Positions 12,203 through 27,650 of a stretch of 64,000 bases of DNA are shown here, piece after piece. The DNA lies in the NCBI RefSeq assembly GCF_035594125.1, contig NC_087158.1:9650178-9714177 (forward strand), given 5' to 3'. The notes beneath the pieces were generated by a model. It searched no databases, had not been told where the DNA came from, and saw nothing but the letters and a program-made list of their open reading frames with translations. Origin of the DNA: Scylla paramamosain. Its lineage: Eukaryota; Arthropoda; Malacostraca; Decapoda; Portunidae. The position numbers and the translations under genes were made by a program. Each line of letters starts with the position of its first letter. Positions within the stretch are counted from its first letter, which is position 1.

Positions 12203-13382
12203 ATCTTGAAAGGTTTTGACATTTTCTGTTAATGAAGGAGTTTTTGGCTAGTTGGAGAACAGATTTGGCATGGTTCCGGGCAGAAATATAAAGTGCATGA
12301 GATTCTGGTGATGGAAGGCTTAAGTACCTTTTGTGGGCCACCTCTCTATCATGTATAGCACGAGAACAAGCTGTGTTAAACCAAGGTTTAGAAGGTTTAG
12401 GACGAGAAAAAGAGTGAGGAATGTACGCCTCCATGCCAGACACTATCACCTCTGTTATGCGCTCAGCACACAAAGACGGGTCTCTGACACGGAAGCAGTA
12501 GTCACTCCAAGGAAAATCAGCAAAATACCTCCTCAAGTCCCCCCAAATAGCAGAGGCAAAACGCCAGAGGCACCTTCGCTTAGGGGGATCCTGAGGAGGG
12601 ATTGGAGTGATATGAGATTGTGATCGGAGGAACCCAACGGAGAAGAAAGGGTGATAGCATAAGCAGAAGGATTAGAGGTCAGGAAAAGGTCAAGAATGTT
12701 GGGCGTATCTCCAAGACGGTCAGGAATACGAGTAGGGTGTTGCACCAATTGCTCTAGGTCATGGAGGATAGCAAAGTTGTAGGCTAGTTCACCAGGATGG
12801 TCAGTGAAGGGAGAGGAAAGCCAAAGCTGGTGGTGAACATTGAAGTCTCCAAGAATGGAGATCTCTGCAAAAGGGAAGAGGGTCAGAATGTGCTCCACTT
12901 TGGAAGTTAAGTAGTCAAAGAATTTCTTATAGTCAGAGGAGTTAGGAGAGAGGTATACAGCACAGATTAATTTAGTATGAGAATGACTCTGTAGTCGTAG
13001 CCAGATGGTGGAAAACTCGGAAGATTCAAGAGCGTGGGCACGAGAGCAGGTTAAGTCATTGCGCACATAAACGCAGCATCCCAGCTTTGGATCGAAAATG
13101 AAGATAGAGAAAGTAGGAGGGAACAGAAAAGGGGTTACTGTCAGTTGCCTCAGACACCTGAGTTTCAGTGAGGAAAAGAAGATGAGGTTTAGAAGAGGAG
13201 AGGTGGTGTTCTACAGATTGAAAATTAGATCTTAGACCGCGAATGTTGCAGAAGTTAATGAAGAAAAAGTTGAGGGGGGTGTCAAGACACTTAGGGTCGT
13301 CGACGGAAAGGCAGTCCGACCTGGGGACATTTATGGTCCCCTCCCCAGATGGGGACTCCGAGGCTGGTGTAGGAGTCGCCAT
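12203..13382 (-). pseudogene. LINE-B 5' half: APE-type endonuclease, frameshifted
   Basis: The ATG at 13382-13380 starts MATPTPASESPSGEG. The endonuclease motifs follow: [21 protein letters not shown] (catalytic Glu), [26 protein letters not shown] (catalytic Asp and Asn) and [12 protein letters not shown] (Asp and His). The linker runs on to [12 protein letters not shown], where the CR1 insertion cuts the frame. The reading changes frame near 13060 and again near 12535, so at least two indels break this half although all motifs are still readable. The start agrees with the plus-strand copy, which has the same MATPTPASES start at 58405. Confidence 0.88.
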
Positions 13383-16298
<2,916 letters not shown>

Positions 16299-16317
16299 TT
16301 TAAGTAATGTACTTAAA
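16299..16317. repeat. Hairpin at a satellite strand switch
   Basis: Arms TTTAAGTA and TACTTAAA flank a 3-nt loop atg. Forward units end immediately before it (cgtttctcgtaatgtatt) and reverse units begin immediately after it. Confidence 0.7.
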
Positions 16318-19300
16318 GTGTGATTCACATTTTTACCAACCAGATCGCCAAAATGCTCGCACAGCACGTTATGTGGGGAAAGGAAAGAAAATTTCCTGAA
16401 ATATGTTTTTTTTTTTTTCAGTGTTTATGGGTGTGATAGGCACAAAAACATTAAAAAGCATAGAAAACATAGAATATAGAGAAACAAAATAACATTACCA
16501 AAAGCGTCACTTTTCTGTGTTTTTGAGCTACTTATGTACCAAAACGCGAAAACGCATGCAAAACATCCTTTATGGAGAAAATAATAATATTACCAAAAAC
16601 AATTGTTTAGAAATTTTTTTGTTTGTTACGTAGAAAATGCCTAAATGTATGCAAAGTGCCCTACATGGGGAAACGAGGACATTACAAGAAACGTGTATTA
16701 TGAGTGCTTTTCAGCTTGTTCAGCACCAAAACGTTAAAACGCACTTAAAGCACTCTGGAAAAAAAAAAAAACAAAAAAAAACATGTATTTTGAGTGTACT
16801 TCACATTGTTAGGTTCCAAAATCACAAAATGCATGCAAAGCACCCTATACGTTAGAAAAGAGACGAGATTTTTATAAACATGTCTTCAGAGTATTTACTT
16901 ATATACGTGCTAGATATTGAAACGCTAAAAAAAAAAACAATAAGAACTTTATATAGGAAAACAAAAAAAAAAAAAAAAAATACAAAAAACATGTCTTTAG
17001 AATGATTTTCCCATGCAAATCACTCTTTATGGAGAAAAATAAATAAATAAAAACGTGTATTTTGACTGTTTTTAAGACTGTTGCGTAGAAAAAACGTCAA
17101 AATTCATGCAAAATGCACTATATAAGGAAACGAAATCAATAGCACCATATGTAAAGAGAGCAATATTACCAAAAAACGTGTATTTTCAGTATATTTTACA
17201 TTGTTAGGTACGAAAAACGCCAAATGCATGCAAAGATATGAAAATAAGAAACGACATTTCCAGAAACATGACTTTGAGTGTTTATGAGCGTGAGAGGCAC
17301 CAAAACGCTAAAAAAATAATGAAAAACACTATATATGGGGAAATAAAACTTTTTTGAGCTACTTACGTACCAAAACGTTAAAAAGCAGGTAAAACAACAT
17401 TTATGGGGAGGCAGAATAACATTAGCAAAAACAAGCAGCTTGAGTTTTTTTCTTTTAGCATGCTACATGCAAAAACGCAAAAGAAAAAAAAAAAATGTCC
17501 CATGTGGGGAAACGAAATAACATTACGAGAAAAGTGTATTATGAGTCTTTTAGAGCTTCATAGGTACCATAACACTAAAACGCATGAATGGCACTTTATG
17601 TCGAGAAAAAAAAAGTATATTGAGTGCATTTCACATTGTTAGATGCTATAACACCAAAATGCATGCCAAGCACCCTATATGGTGAAAGGAATAAAAATTT
17701 CTAGAAACATGTCTTTTGAGTGCTTGTGAGCGTGCTAGGCACCAACAAGCTAAAAAGCATTTATGGGAAATGAAAACAATAGCTACATACATACGAAAAC
17801 GCTAAAAGGAAGGCAAAACACACTTTTACTGAGAAACAGAATAACATTAAAAAAAAAAAAGTTTTGAGTGTTTTGGAATTTGTTACATACAAAAACACCA
17901 ATATACACCATATAGGAAAGTATCCTATATGGGGAAATGAAAGGACATTACGAGAAACGTGTACTCTGAGTATCTTATGTACTTCTTATGTACCAAAACT
18001 CGAAAACGCATGAATAGCAATCTGTACGGAGAAAGAGAACATTACCAAAAACGTGTATTTTGAGTTCATTTCATATTGTTAGTTATCAAACCGCCAAAAT
18101 TCACGTAAAGTACTCTATATGGTTAAAATAAAAAAGAGATTTCTAGAAACATGTCTTGTTCTTACTTATGATTGTGTTAGGCACCATAAAGGAATAAAGC
18201 ATGGAAAGAACCCTATATGGGGAAACTAAACAAAATTATCAAAAACGTCTCCTTTCAGTGTTTTTAAGCTTCTTATGTACCAAAACGCTAAAACTCTTGC
18301 AAAACACCCTTTATGGAAAAACAGAATAACCACCAAAAACAAATACATTGAGAGTTTTTGAGCTTGTTACGGAGAAAAAACGTAAAAATGAAGGCAAAGA
18401 TCCCTATATTTTGAAAGGAAGAAACTTGTATTATAAGAGTTTTTGAGCTTCTTAGGTACCAAAACGTTAAAACGCATGGATAGCACTCTATACGGAGAAA
18501 CAAAATTATTACAAATAACGTGTATTTTGAGTGTTTTCACATTATTAGATACCACAAAGCCAAAATGCATTTACAATATTACGAAAAATGTGTCTTTTAA
18601 GTATTTTTGAACTTTTAACGTTGCAATTCGCTAAAACGAATACAAAACACAATGGTTATATAGAATAACATTACCAAAAACAAGTATTTTGTTTGTTTTT
18701 GAGCTTGTTATGTAGAAAACGACAAAATGCATGTAAAATTAATATATAAAGATAAAAGGAAAACATTGCGAGAAATGTGTATTATTAAAGTTTTTGAGCT
18801 TCATAGGTACCAAAAAGCTAACACGCCTGAATAGCATTCTACATGGAGAAGAGGGTGTCTTTGGAGTTCTTCTCAGCTTCTTACATACCAAAACGCTAAA
18901 ACGCATGAAAACATCATTTAGGGATAAACAGAATAACAGTACAAAAAACGAGTACTTTGAGTGTTTTAGAGGTTGTTACGTAAAAAAAAAAAAAACGAAA
19001 TGCATGCAAACTACCAAATACAGGAAAAAAAGACATTACGAGAAAAATATATTATAAGTGTCTAAGTTTTTAGCTACGTAAAAAGTTAAATCATAAGAAT
19101 AGAGAAAAGGACATTACCAAAAAATGAGCATTTTGAGTGCATTTCACATTCTTAGGTACAAAAACGCCAAAATGTATGGCAAGCACTATATATGAGAAAA
19201 AAAAAAAAAAACGAGATTTCAAGAAACGTGTCTTATGAGTGTTTATCAGCGTGCTACGCACCAAATTGATAAAAAGAATGGAAAGAACTCTATAAAGGAA

Positions 19301-19843
19301 AATAAAAGTACTAAAACGCTATTGGAAAAAAAAAAACATTTCATGGAGAAACTGTATAACTACCAAAACATGTATTTTGAATATTTTTTGACTTTGTGAT
19401 GTTCAAAAACACCAAAATGTATGGAAAGTACCGTTTATGGGGAAAGGAAAGAGCATTACAAGAAACTTATATTATTAGTGTTTTTTTAATTTTTATTTTA
19501 GATACCAAAACGCTAAAACGCACAAATAACACTTAATATGGAGAAACATCAATATTACCAAGAAAAAAAAAATAAATAAACTGTATTTTGAGTGATTTTG
19601 TTTTTCACATTGTTGGATACGAAAACACTAAAATGCATAGAAAGCACACCATACAGGGAAACGAAAGAATATTTCCACAAACATGTCTTTTGAGAGTTTA
19701 TGAGCGTGTCAGGCATCAAAACGCTTTAAAGCATAGAAAGTACCTTATATGGAAAAATAAAACATTACCAAAAACCTGTCTTTTGAGTGTTTTTCAGCTA
19801 CTTACGATTCAAAACGATAAAACGCATGGAATACACTATGAAG
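16318..19843 (-). repeat. Satellite, reverse block
   Basis: The units read on the minus strand (taccaaaacgctaaaacgcatgaa, acgtgtattatgagtg). They are more diverged than in block 1, with many A-runs of 9 to 18 bases and missing pieces. Open frames here are satellite translations and no gene is seen. Confidence 0.85.
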
Positions 19844-19915
19844 AAACATAAATGTTTGTGGAAATATTCTTTCGTTTCCTTATATGGTGTTCTTTCTATG
19901 CATTTTAGTGTTTAG
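19844..19915 (+). repeat. Short forward satellite scrap opened by a 6-bp-arm hairpin
   Basis: AAACAT-aa-ATGTTT at 19844-19857 marks the switch. About 58 bp of forward D/A-like satellite (ggaaatattctttcgtttcc, tctatgcattttagtg) follows before the reverse orientation resumes near 19916. Confidence 0.65.
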
Positions 19916-20590
19916 TTTGACAGCTTCTTAGGTACCAAAATGCTAAGATGCATGAATAACACCCTATATGGAGAAAGAGAAATTTTATTTATTTATTTTT
20001 TTTGAGCGTGTTAGGCACCAACACTCTATGAAACACAAAAAGCACCCTATATGGGAATAGCAAACAACATTATCAAAAACATGTCTTCTGAGTGTTTGTA
20101 GCTACTTACGTACCAAAACCCTAAAAAAAACAAAACAAAAAAAACATGCAAAACACTATGGAGGAACAGAATAACATTACCAAAAAACAAGTATTTGAGT
20201 GTTTTTGATCCTGTTGCGAATAAAATCACCAAAATGCATGCAAATTACTATATATTGGGAAACGAATAGACATTACGAAAAACGTGTTTTATGTGTCTTT
20301 TTGAGTTTCTGAAATACCAAAACACTGAAACGCATGAATATCACTCACTTTACAAAAGACGTGCATATTGAGTGTATTTCACAATATTGGGAAACGAATA
20401 GACATTACGAAAAACGTGTTTTATGTGTCTTTTTGAGCTTCTGAAATACCAAAACACTGAAACTTTACAAAAAACGTGTACGAGTATATTGAGTGTATTT
20501 CACAGTGTTAGGTGCCATAACGCCAAAATGCATAAAAAAAAAACACTCTACATTGGAAAAAGAAATGACATTTTCAGAAATGGATCTTAG
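19916..20590 (-). repeat. Satellite, reverse block
   Basis: Minus-strand units run up to a switch near 20590, where tttcgtaatgtc in forward orientation begins. The block contains a 142-bp local tandem duplication. Confidence 0.8.
20254..20470 (-). repeat. Local tandem duplication, period ~142 bp
   Basis: The segment beginning attgggaaacgaatagac recurs at 20254 and 20396 and is almost identical through cgtgttttatgtgtct and ccaaaacactgaaac. The period is not a multiple of 96, so it was not made by in-register slippage of satellite units. Confidence 0.8.
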
Positions 20591-22135
20591 CATTTTGTTA
20601 ACGTTTTTCGTAATGTCATCGTTTCTCCATACAGAGTAAACTTTGCATGCATTTAGGCATTTTTCTACGTTAAAAACTAAAAAAAAAAACAATCAAAATA
20701 CTTGTTTTTGGTAATGTTATTAAGTTTCTCCATAAAGGGTGTTTTGCATCTATCTGTTTTAGCGTTCTAGTACTTAAGTAGTTAAAAAACACTGAAAACA
20801 TACATTTTTGGTAATGTTGTTTTGTTTTTCCCATATAGGTTGCTTTCTAGGCTTTTTAGCCTGGTACACTCATAAATACTCAAAAGACATGTTTCTGGAA
20901 ATCTCGTTTCTTTTCCCCATATAGGGTGCTTTGCGTCCATTTTGGCGGTTTAGTACATCATAATGTGAAATATATTTAAAAATCACGATTTTGGTAATTT
21001 TGTTCTGTTTTCTCCATATAGTGTTATTCATGCATTTTCAATGTTTGGTACGTAAAATGCTCAAAATGTCCTTTCGTTTCCCAATACAGGGTACTTTCAA
21101 CGCATTGTGGCGTTTTTCTTCGTCACAAGTAAAAAAAAAAAAAAACTCAAAATGCTCGTTTTAGTTGAAGTTATTATATTTCTCCATAAAGGGTGTTTTG
21201 CCTGTGTTTTTATCGCTTTGGTACATAAATAGCTTAAAAAAAAAACATCCAAAAGACACATATGTGGTAATGATGTTTTCTTTTTCCCATATAGGATGCT
21301 TTCCACAGTTTTTAGTGGTATGGTGCCTAAAACACTCATGCTTTGTAGCGTTTTTGTTCCTAACACTCTCATAACCACTCAAAAGACAAGTTTATGGAAA
21401 TGTCATTTCCTTTATTCATATAGAGTGCTATGCATGCATTTTATCGTTTTGATACATAACAATGTGAAAAATCTCAAAATACACGTTTCTAATAATATTT
21501 TTTCTGTTTCTCCTTACAGAGTTTTATTCATGCCTTTTTGTGTTTTGGTACTTAAAAAACACTCATAATACACTCATAATACACTTTTACTGATAACGTG
21601 TTTTCGTTTCCCTTTATAGGGTAATTTCAATGTATTTTGCGTTTACGCACATTAGAAGCTAAAAAAAAACACAAAAAATACACGTTTTTGGTAAAGTTAT
21701 TGTGTTTCTCTATAAATGGTGGTTCGCATGCGCGTTACTGTTCCTGTACGTAAGTAGCTCAAAACACTCAAAAGACATGTTTTTGGTAATGTCTTATTTT
21801 CCCATGTTTTTTCCCATTATTTTTTCATGCTTTTTAGCTTTTCAGTGTCTAACATAGGCACTAAAAAAATATGTTTCTGGAAATGTCCTTTCTTTTCCCC
21901 TTATAGGGTGCTTTGCGTGGATTTTGGCGTTTTGGTACCTAATCATGTGAAATACACTGAAAATACGTGTTTTTGGTATAGTTGTTCTGGTTAGCCATAT
22001 GGAGTTCTTTTTATTTTTTTTTTTTTTGCGTTTTGGTTCCTAAGAAGCTGAAAAAACCTCATAATACATGTTTTTCGTAATTTTTTTTTCTTTTCCCCAT
22101 ATATAGTTCTTTGCATGCATTTTGGCGTTTTGTAT
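20591..22135 (+). repeat. Satellite, forward block
   Basis: Forward A-E units run from tttcgtaatgtcatcg to the switch near 22136 (ttttggcgttttgtatg, then reverse-oriented gaagaacactac). No gene is seen. Confidence 0.82.
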
Positions 22136-23210
22136 GTTTTGTATGAATAGACGGTATATGGACAAAAAGAAGAACACTACAAAAAATGTGTATCTTGAGT
22201 GTTTCTTCACATTATTAGGTACTAAAACGCCAAAATGCATGCAAAGTCTTATGTATGGGAAAAGTAATCGACATTACCATGAACGTGTCTTTTGAGTGTT
22301 TTTAAGCGTGTTAGGCATCAAAAGGATCAAAACCATGAAAAGCTCCCTATATAGGAATTAAAAAAAAAAAAAAACATTACCAAAAACATGTCTTTAAAGA
22401 TTTTTTCAGCTTCTTACGTAACAAAATCCTGAAATGCACGCAAATCCCCCTTTATGGAGAAACAGAATAACAATACAAAAACAAATATTTTGAGTGTTTT
22501 TTTTTTTTTAGATTTTTACGTACACAAACGCAAATGCAGGCAAATTAGCATGTATGGGAAAGAAATAGACATTACGTCTTGAAATTTCTATTATGACTGT
22601 GTTTAAGCTTCTTAGCTACCAAAACGCTAAATCGTATGAATAGCACTCTATATGGAGAAACCAAACAATATTACAGAAAACGTGTATTTTGATTGTTATT
22701 CACATTTTTAAGTACCAAAACGCTAAAATGTACGCATAGCACCATATATGGGGAAAGGAAATGACATTTCTAGAAACGCGTCTGTTTATGAGCGTGTTCG
22801 TCACTAAAACGAAAAAAAAAAAAAATTGGAAAGCACCTTATATGGGAAAACAAAACTACATTACCATAAACGTGTCTTTTGAGTTTTTTTTTTGACTACT
22901 TAAGTATCAAAATCCTAAAACGGATGCAAAACACCCTTTATGAATAAACCTTAATAAAAAAAAAAAACGTGTATTTTGAGATTTTTTTTCAGGCTATTAT
23001 GTAGAAAATGCCAAAATACATGTGAAGTACAGTACTCTATATTGGGAAACGAAAAGACTATACCAGAAACGTGTATTATGAGAGATTCGAGCGTCTTAGG
23101 TACTAAAACGCTAAAACTCGTGAATAACACTCTATATGGATAAAAGAGAACAACATTCCAAAAAACGTTTATTTTTATTTTTTTTTCACAAATTAACATG
23201 GAAATAATCC

Positions 23211-23375
23211 TTTGTGGGAATACAAAACAACATTATGAAAAACGCGTGCATTGAATATTTTTAAACATTTTTTTTTCACAATTTAGCATGAAAATCACCT
23301 TTTGTGGGAATACAAAACAACATTACGAAAAACGCGTGCGTTGAATATTTTTAAACATTTTACGTTCCAAATGAT
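23211..23375 (-). repeat. Local tandem duplication, period 90 bp
   Basis: tttgtgggaatacaaaacaa occurs at 23211 and 23301, followed in both by cgcgtgc, ttgaatatttttaaac. The two copies differ by only a few bases, while neighbouring satellite units differ far more. Confidence 0.8.
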
Positions 23376-24745
23376 AAAACTCATGCCAAGTGTACACTAT
23401 ATAGAAACAGAATGATGTTACCAAAAACAAGAATTTTAGAGTTTAGAGCTCGTTACGTAGAAAAAATGTCAAAATGCATAAAAAGTACCCTTAATGTGGA
23501 TAAGAAAAGACATTACGAGAATCGTGTATTATGAGTGTTTTTGATCTTATTTCCCAAAACGTTAAAACATATGAACAACACTCTAAATAGAGGAACAAAA
23601 TAACATTACCAAAAAACGTGTATTTTAAGAGTATTTCACAGTAAGGTACCAAAACGCCAAAATGCATGCAATGCCCCCTATATGGAAAAAAGAAACAAAA
23701 TTTCCATAATCGTGTCTGTTGAATGAGCGTCCTAGGCACCTAAGCGCTAAAAAACATCTTATATGGAGAAACCTTTACCAGAAACGTGCATTTTGAGTCT
23801 TTTGAGCTTGTCATATAAAAAAATGACAAAAAGCATGCAAAGTACTCTATATGGGGAAACGAAAAGACATTACGAGAATAGTGTATTATGAGAGATTTTA
23901 AGCTTCTTAGGTACAAAATGCTAAAGCGCATGAATAATATTCTATATTGAAAAAAGAGAAAAACATTACCAAAATCGCGTATTTTCATTGTTTTTCTTAT
24001 TAATAGGTGCCAAAACGCCAAAATGCATGTAAAGTTCATTATATCGGCAAACGAAACAACATTACTAGAATTATCTTTTGTGTGTGTGTTTTTTTTTTTA
24101 GCGAGTTAGGCACCAAAACGCTAAAAATCATGGAAATCACTTTATATGGGAACACAAAAAAGCTTACAAAATAAAAAAAAACGTGTCTTTTCAGTGTTTT
24201 CAATTTTTATAGCAAAACGCCAAAACGCATGCAAACATCCTTTATGGAGAAAGAGAATAACTTCTCAAAAAACAAGAGTTTTAAATGTTTTGTGCTTGTT
24301 ACGCAGAAAAACGCAAAACTCAGGAAATGTACCCTATATGGGGAAATCAAAGGACATTACCAGAAATGTGTATTATGAACAGTAAAACACTAAAACGTAT
24401 GAATAGCACTGTGTGAAGAAACAAAATAACAATACTAAAAACATTTATTTTCAATGTATTTCACATGGTTAGGTACCCAAACACCAAAATGCATGCAAAG
24501 CACCATACATGTCGGAAAGAAACGACATTTCCAGAAACGTGTCTTTTTATTGTGTATAAACGTGTTAGGGACCAAAACGCATGAAAAGCATCCTATATGG
24601 GGAAACAAAAGAAAAAAAAAAATAATAAAAAATAATAAATAAATAAAAAAACGTGTTCTTCTTAGGTAACAAAACGCTAAAAGGCATAAATAGAACTGTA
24701 TATGTAAAAAAAAAAAAAAATCATTACCAAAAAAGTATATTTTGA

Positions 24746-25665
24746 GTATTTTTCACAATGTTAGGTACCAAAACGCCAAAATGCATACAAAGCTCTTCAT
24801 ATGGGGAAACAAAATTACATTACCAAAAAGATGTCTTTTCAGTATTTTTTAAATGTTTTTAGGCCCCAAGAAGCTGAAATACATAGAAAACACCCTCTAT
24901 TGTATACATTATAATATTGCGAAAAATATGCCTATTGAGAGTTTTGTGTTTTTTTTTTAGCTAACGTACCAAAACGCTTAAAAGACTGTAAAACACAGTT
25001 TATGTAGAAACAAAATAACATTATCAAAAACTTTTTTTTTGCAATGTTTTAAGATAATTACGTTTATTACGTTTATTTTGAGTATTTTTCACAATGTTAG
25101 GTACCAAAACGCCAAAATGCATACAAAGCTCTTCATATGGGGAAACAAAATTACATTACCAAAAAGAATACATAGAAATACATAGAAAACACCCTCTATT
25201 GTATACATTATAATATTGCGAAAAATATGCCTATTGAGAGTTTTGTGTTTTTTTTTTAGCTAACGTACCAAAACGCTTAAAAGACTGTAAAACACAGTTT
25301 ATGTAGAAACAAAATAACATTATCAAAAACTTTTTTTTTGCAATGTTTTAAGATAATTACGTTTATTACGTTTATTTTGAGTATTTTTCACAATGTTAGG
25401 TACCAAAACGCCAAAATGCATACAAAGCTCTTCATATGGGGAAACAAAATTACATTACCAAAAAGAATACATAGAAATACATAGAAAACACCCTCTATTG
25501 TATACATTATAATATTGCGAAAAATATGCCTATTGAGAGTTTTGTGTTTTTTTTTTAGCTAACGTACCAAAACGCTTAAAAGACTGTAAAACACAGTTTA
25601 TGTAGAAACAAAATAACATTATCAAAAACTTTTTTTTTGCAATGTTTTAAGATAATTACGTACAA
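24746..25665 (-). repeat. Recent tandem triplication, ~300-bp unit
   Basis: Copies start at 24746 (336 bp), 25082 (299 bp) and 25381 (~285 bp, partial end) with gtatttttcacaatg. By eye, copies 2 and 3 are identical over their shared length, including length-variable T-runs. Copy 1 has ~37 extra bases (around tcttttcagtatttttta) missing from both others. The unit equals about three 96-bp satellite subunits. Confidence 0.92.
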
Positions 25666-25709
25666 ATATAACAAAATGCATTAAAAGTCGCGTATTTTTA
25701 GAGAAAAAA

Positions 25710-25743
<34 letters not shown>

Positions 25744-25829
25744 CGTGGGTTCTAAGTGTTCCTGAGCTTATTACTAGAAACGTGTATTATGACTGTTTTT
25801 GAGATTCTTAAGTACCAAACCCCAAAACG

Positions 25830-25844
25830 AATGAATAGCACTAC
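25830..25844. repeat. 15-bp target-site duplication, left
   Basis: aatgaatagcactac is repeated exactly at 26216-26230. The sequence belongs to a reverse E unit of the satellite, so a satellite site was duplicated on insertion. Confidence 0.85.
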
Positions 25845-26215
25845 CTACTGTCCTGTCCGGCCACCGCCGCCCTCAGACCAACGCCGCCACCACCGGCCCA
25901 TCCCGTAGGCGGTGATCTCCTCAGCAGCCGCGAGACCAGGGCTGCCCTCATCGTCCGCCACACGCCCACAGACCTGATGCTGCGAGTTCTCAGGGCAGCG
26001 CCCCCGCCCCGCTGAACAGGTCGCAGCTCCTTTTCTGACAGGCGAGCAGCACTCCTCGCCGCGCCACCGCACCGCCCACCACCGGGACCCAAGACTCCCC
26101 CACCTGCGGGCTGGTGCCCGCTTTGTGTATTATGTACATTCATGTATATTTTTTCTTTTGTGCAATATGTATATATGTATATGTTGACATAATACTCAAT
26201 AAACCTTTAATAAAT
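25845..26215 (+). pseudogene. GC-rich retrocopy-like insert (5'-truncated cDNA with AATAAA)
   Basis: This 371-bp insert between exact 15-bp direct repeats is strikingly GC-rich for ~260 bp and then AT-rich, ending aataaacctttaataaat. The plus frame from 25845 to the stop at 26013-26015 is open and ends with LLSSRETRAALIVRHTPTDL and, a few residues on, APPPR. The next ~185 bp would be a 3' UTR with an AATAAA signal at 26198-26203. Size of the duplication, truncation and 3' signal fit LINE-driven retroposition of an mRNA. The poly-A tail is nearly absent. It could also be the 3' end of another retrotransposon. The source gene is not recognised. Confidence 0.65.
26198..26203 (+). terminator. Polyadenylation signal AATAAA
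   Basis: AATAAA lies about 13-18 bases before the end of the retrocopy-like insert, the usual distance from a cleavage site. A second aataaa-like match is at the very end. Confidence 0.55.
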
Positions 26216-26230
26216 AATGAATAGCACTAC
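26216..26230. repeat. 15-bp target-site duplication, right
   Basis: Exact repeat of 25830-25844, after which the satellite unit continues with atatggagaaa as expected for an E unit on the minus strand. Confidence 0.85.
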
Positions 26231-27650
26231 ATATGGAGAAAGAGAGCATTACCAAAAACTTTGTTTTGAGTCCTTTTTTTTTTTCTCTTTGTTAGGTTGC
26301 CAAATGTCCAAATGAATACAAATTTATCTTTATTGAGAAAAAAAATAATAATATGACTAGAAACGTTTCCTTTGAGTGTTTTTGTGCGTGTTAGGCACTA
26401 AAACGTTAAAAGCATGGAAACCATCCTTAGTATATAGGAATACAAAACAACATTACCAAAAAAACGTGTCTTTGGAGTGCAAAACATTTTTATTCTTAGC
26501 AACAAAAACGTCAAAATACAAACAAGGTACTTTATATGATAAAACGATATTATCAAAAAACTGTATTATGAGTGTTTTTTTTTAGATTCTTAGGTATCAA
26601 AAAACGACTGAACAACATTCAATATAGAGAAACAGAATAACATTACGAAAAACGTGTACTGTGAGTGTTTTTCACATTGTTAAGTACAAAAACGCCAAAA
26701 TAGATAAACGCTAAAACATTACCAAAAACAAGTATTTTGAGTGTTTTTGAGCTTGGTACGTAGATAAACGCAAAAATTGCAAGGAAAGTACCCTGTATGG
26801 GAAAAGGAAAGAACATTAAGATAAACATGTTTAAAGAGTGTTTTCGAGCTTCTTAGGTATTAAAACGCGAGAATCTGTTGAATAACACTCTATATGGAGA
26901 ATCAGAACAATATTATCAAAAACGTGTATTTTGTTTTTTGCATTGTTAGGCACCGAAAAGCTAAAATACATGGAAAGCATTATATATAAGGAAACGAAGT
27001 GACAATACCAGAAACGTGTATTTTTATAATTTTTTTTTAGTATTTTAGGCACCAAAACAATAAAAATGCTTGGAAAGTACCCTATTTTGGACTACAAAAC
27101 AACTTTACCAAAAAGTTTTTTTTTGTGTGTGTGTGTGTTTTTGAGCTTTTTACGTACCAAACACTAAAACTCATGCAAAATACTCATTATTGAGTAAAAG
27201 AATAACATTACCAAAAATGTGTATTATGAATGTTTTTGAGCTTGTTAGGTACAGAAACGGCAAAATGCATGAAATTTACCTTATATGGTGAAACAAAGAT
27301 ATTACCACAAACATGTATTATGAATGTTATTGAGCTTAACTAACAAAACGCTCAGTAGCACTATATATGAAGAAACATAACAACATTACCAAAAAACGTG
27401 TGTTATGAATGTTAGTGACATTGGTATATGCGAAAACACGAAAATTCAGGCAAAATTACTGCTCTTGAGCTTATTAGGTTCCAAAACGCAAAAAAACTTC
27501 AATAGCATTATATGCAGAGAAACAGAACATTACCAAAAAACGCGTATATTGAGTGTTTTTTTTTTTTTTTCATTGTTAGTACCAAACTTCCAAAAAACGT
27601 GCAAAGCACCCTATATGGGGAAAATAAACAACATTTCAAGAAACATGTTA
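26231..27650 (-). repeat. Satellite, reverse block
   Basis: Diverged minus-strand units. The strand changes near 27650, between acatttcaagaaacatg (reverse) and tctacgaaacaagctc (forward). No gene is seen. Confidence 0.82.

Larger units (their letters stand above)
22136..25829 (-). repeat. Satellite, reverse block
   Basis: Minus-strand units, including a 90-bp tandem duplication near 23211 and a ~300-bp triplication at 24746-25665. An A-run of about 29 bases is at 25715-25743. The block runs up to the target duplication of the GC-rich insert. No gene is seen. Confidence 0.85.

Noticed and set aside
25841..26143. Minus-strand Gly/Arg-rich 100-codon frame in the GC-rich insert
   Set aside because: GC-rich sequence opens antisense frames by chance. 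The AATAAA signal and target duplication place the transcript on the plus strand.
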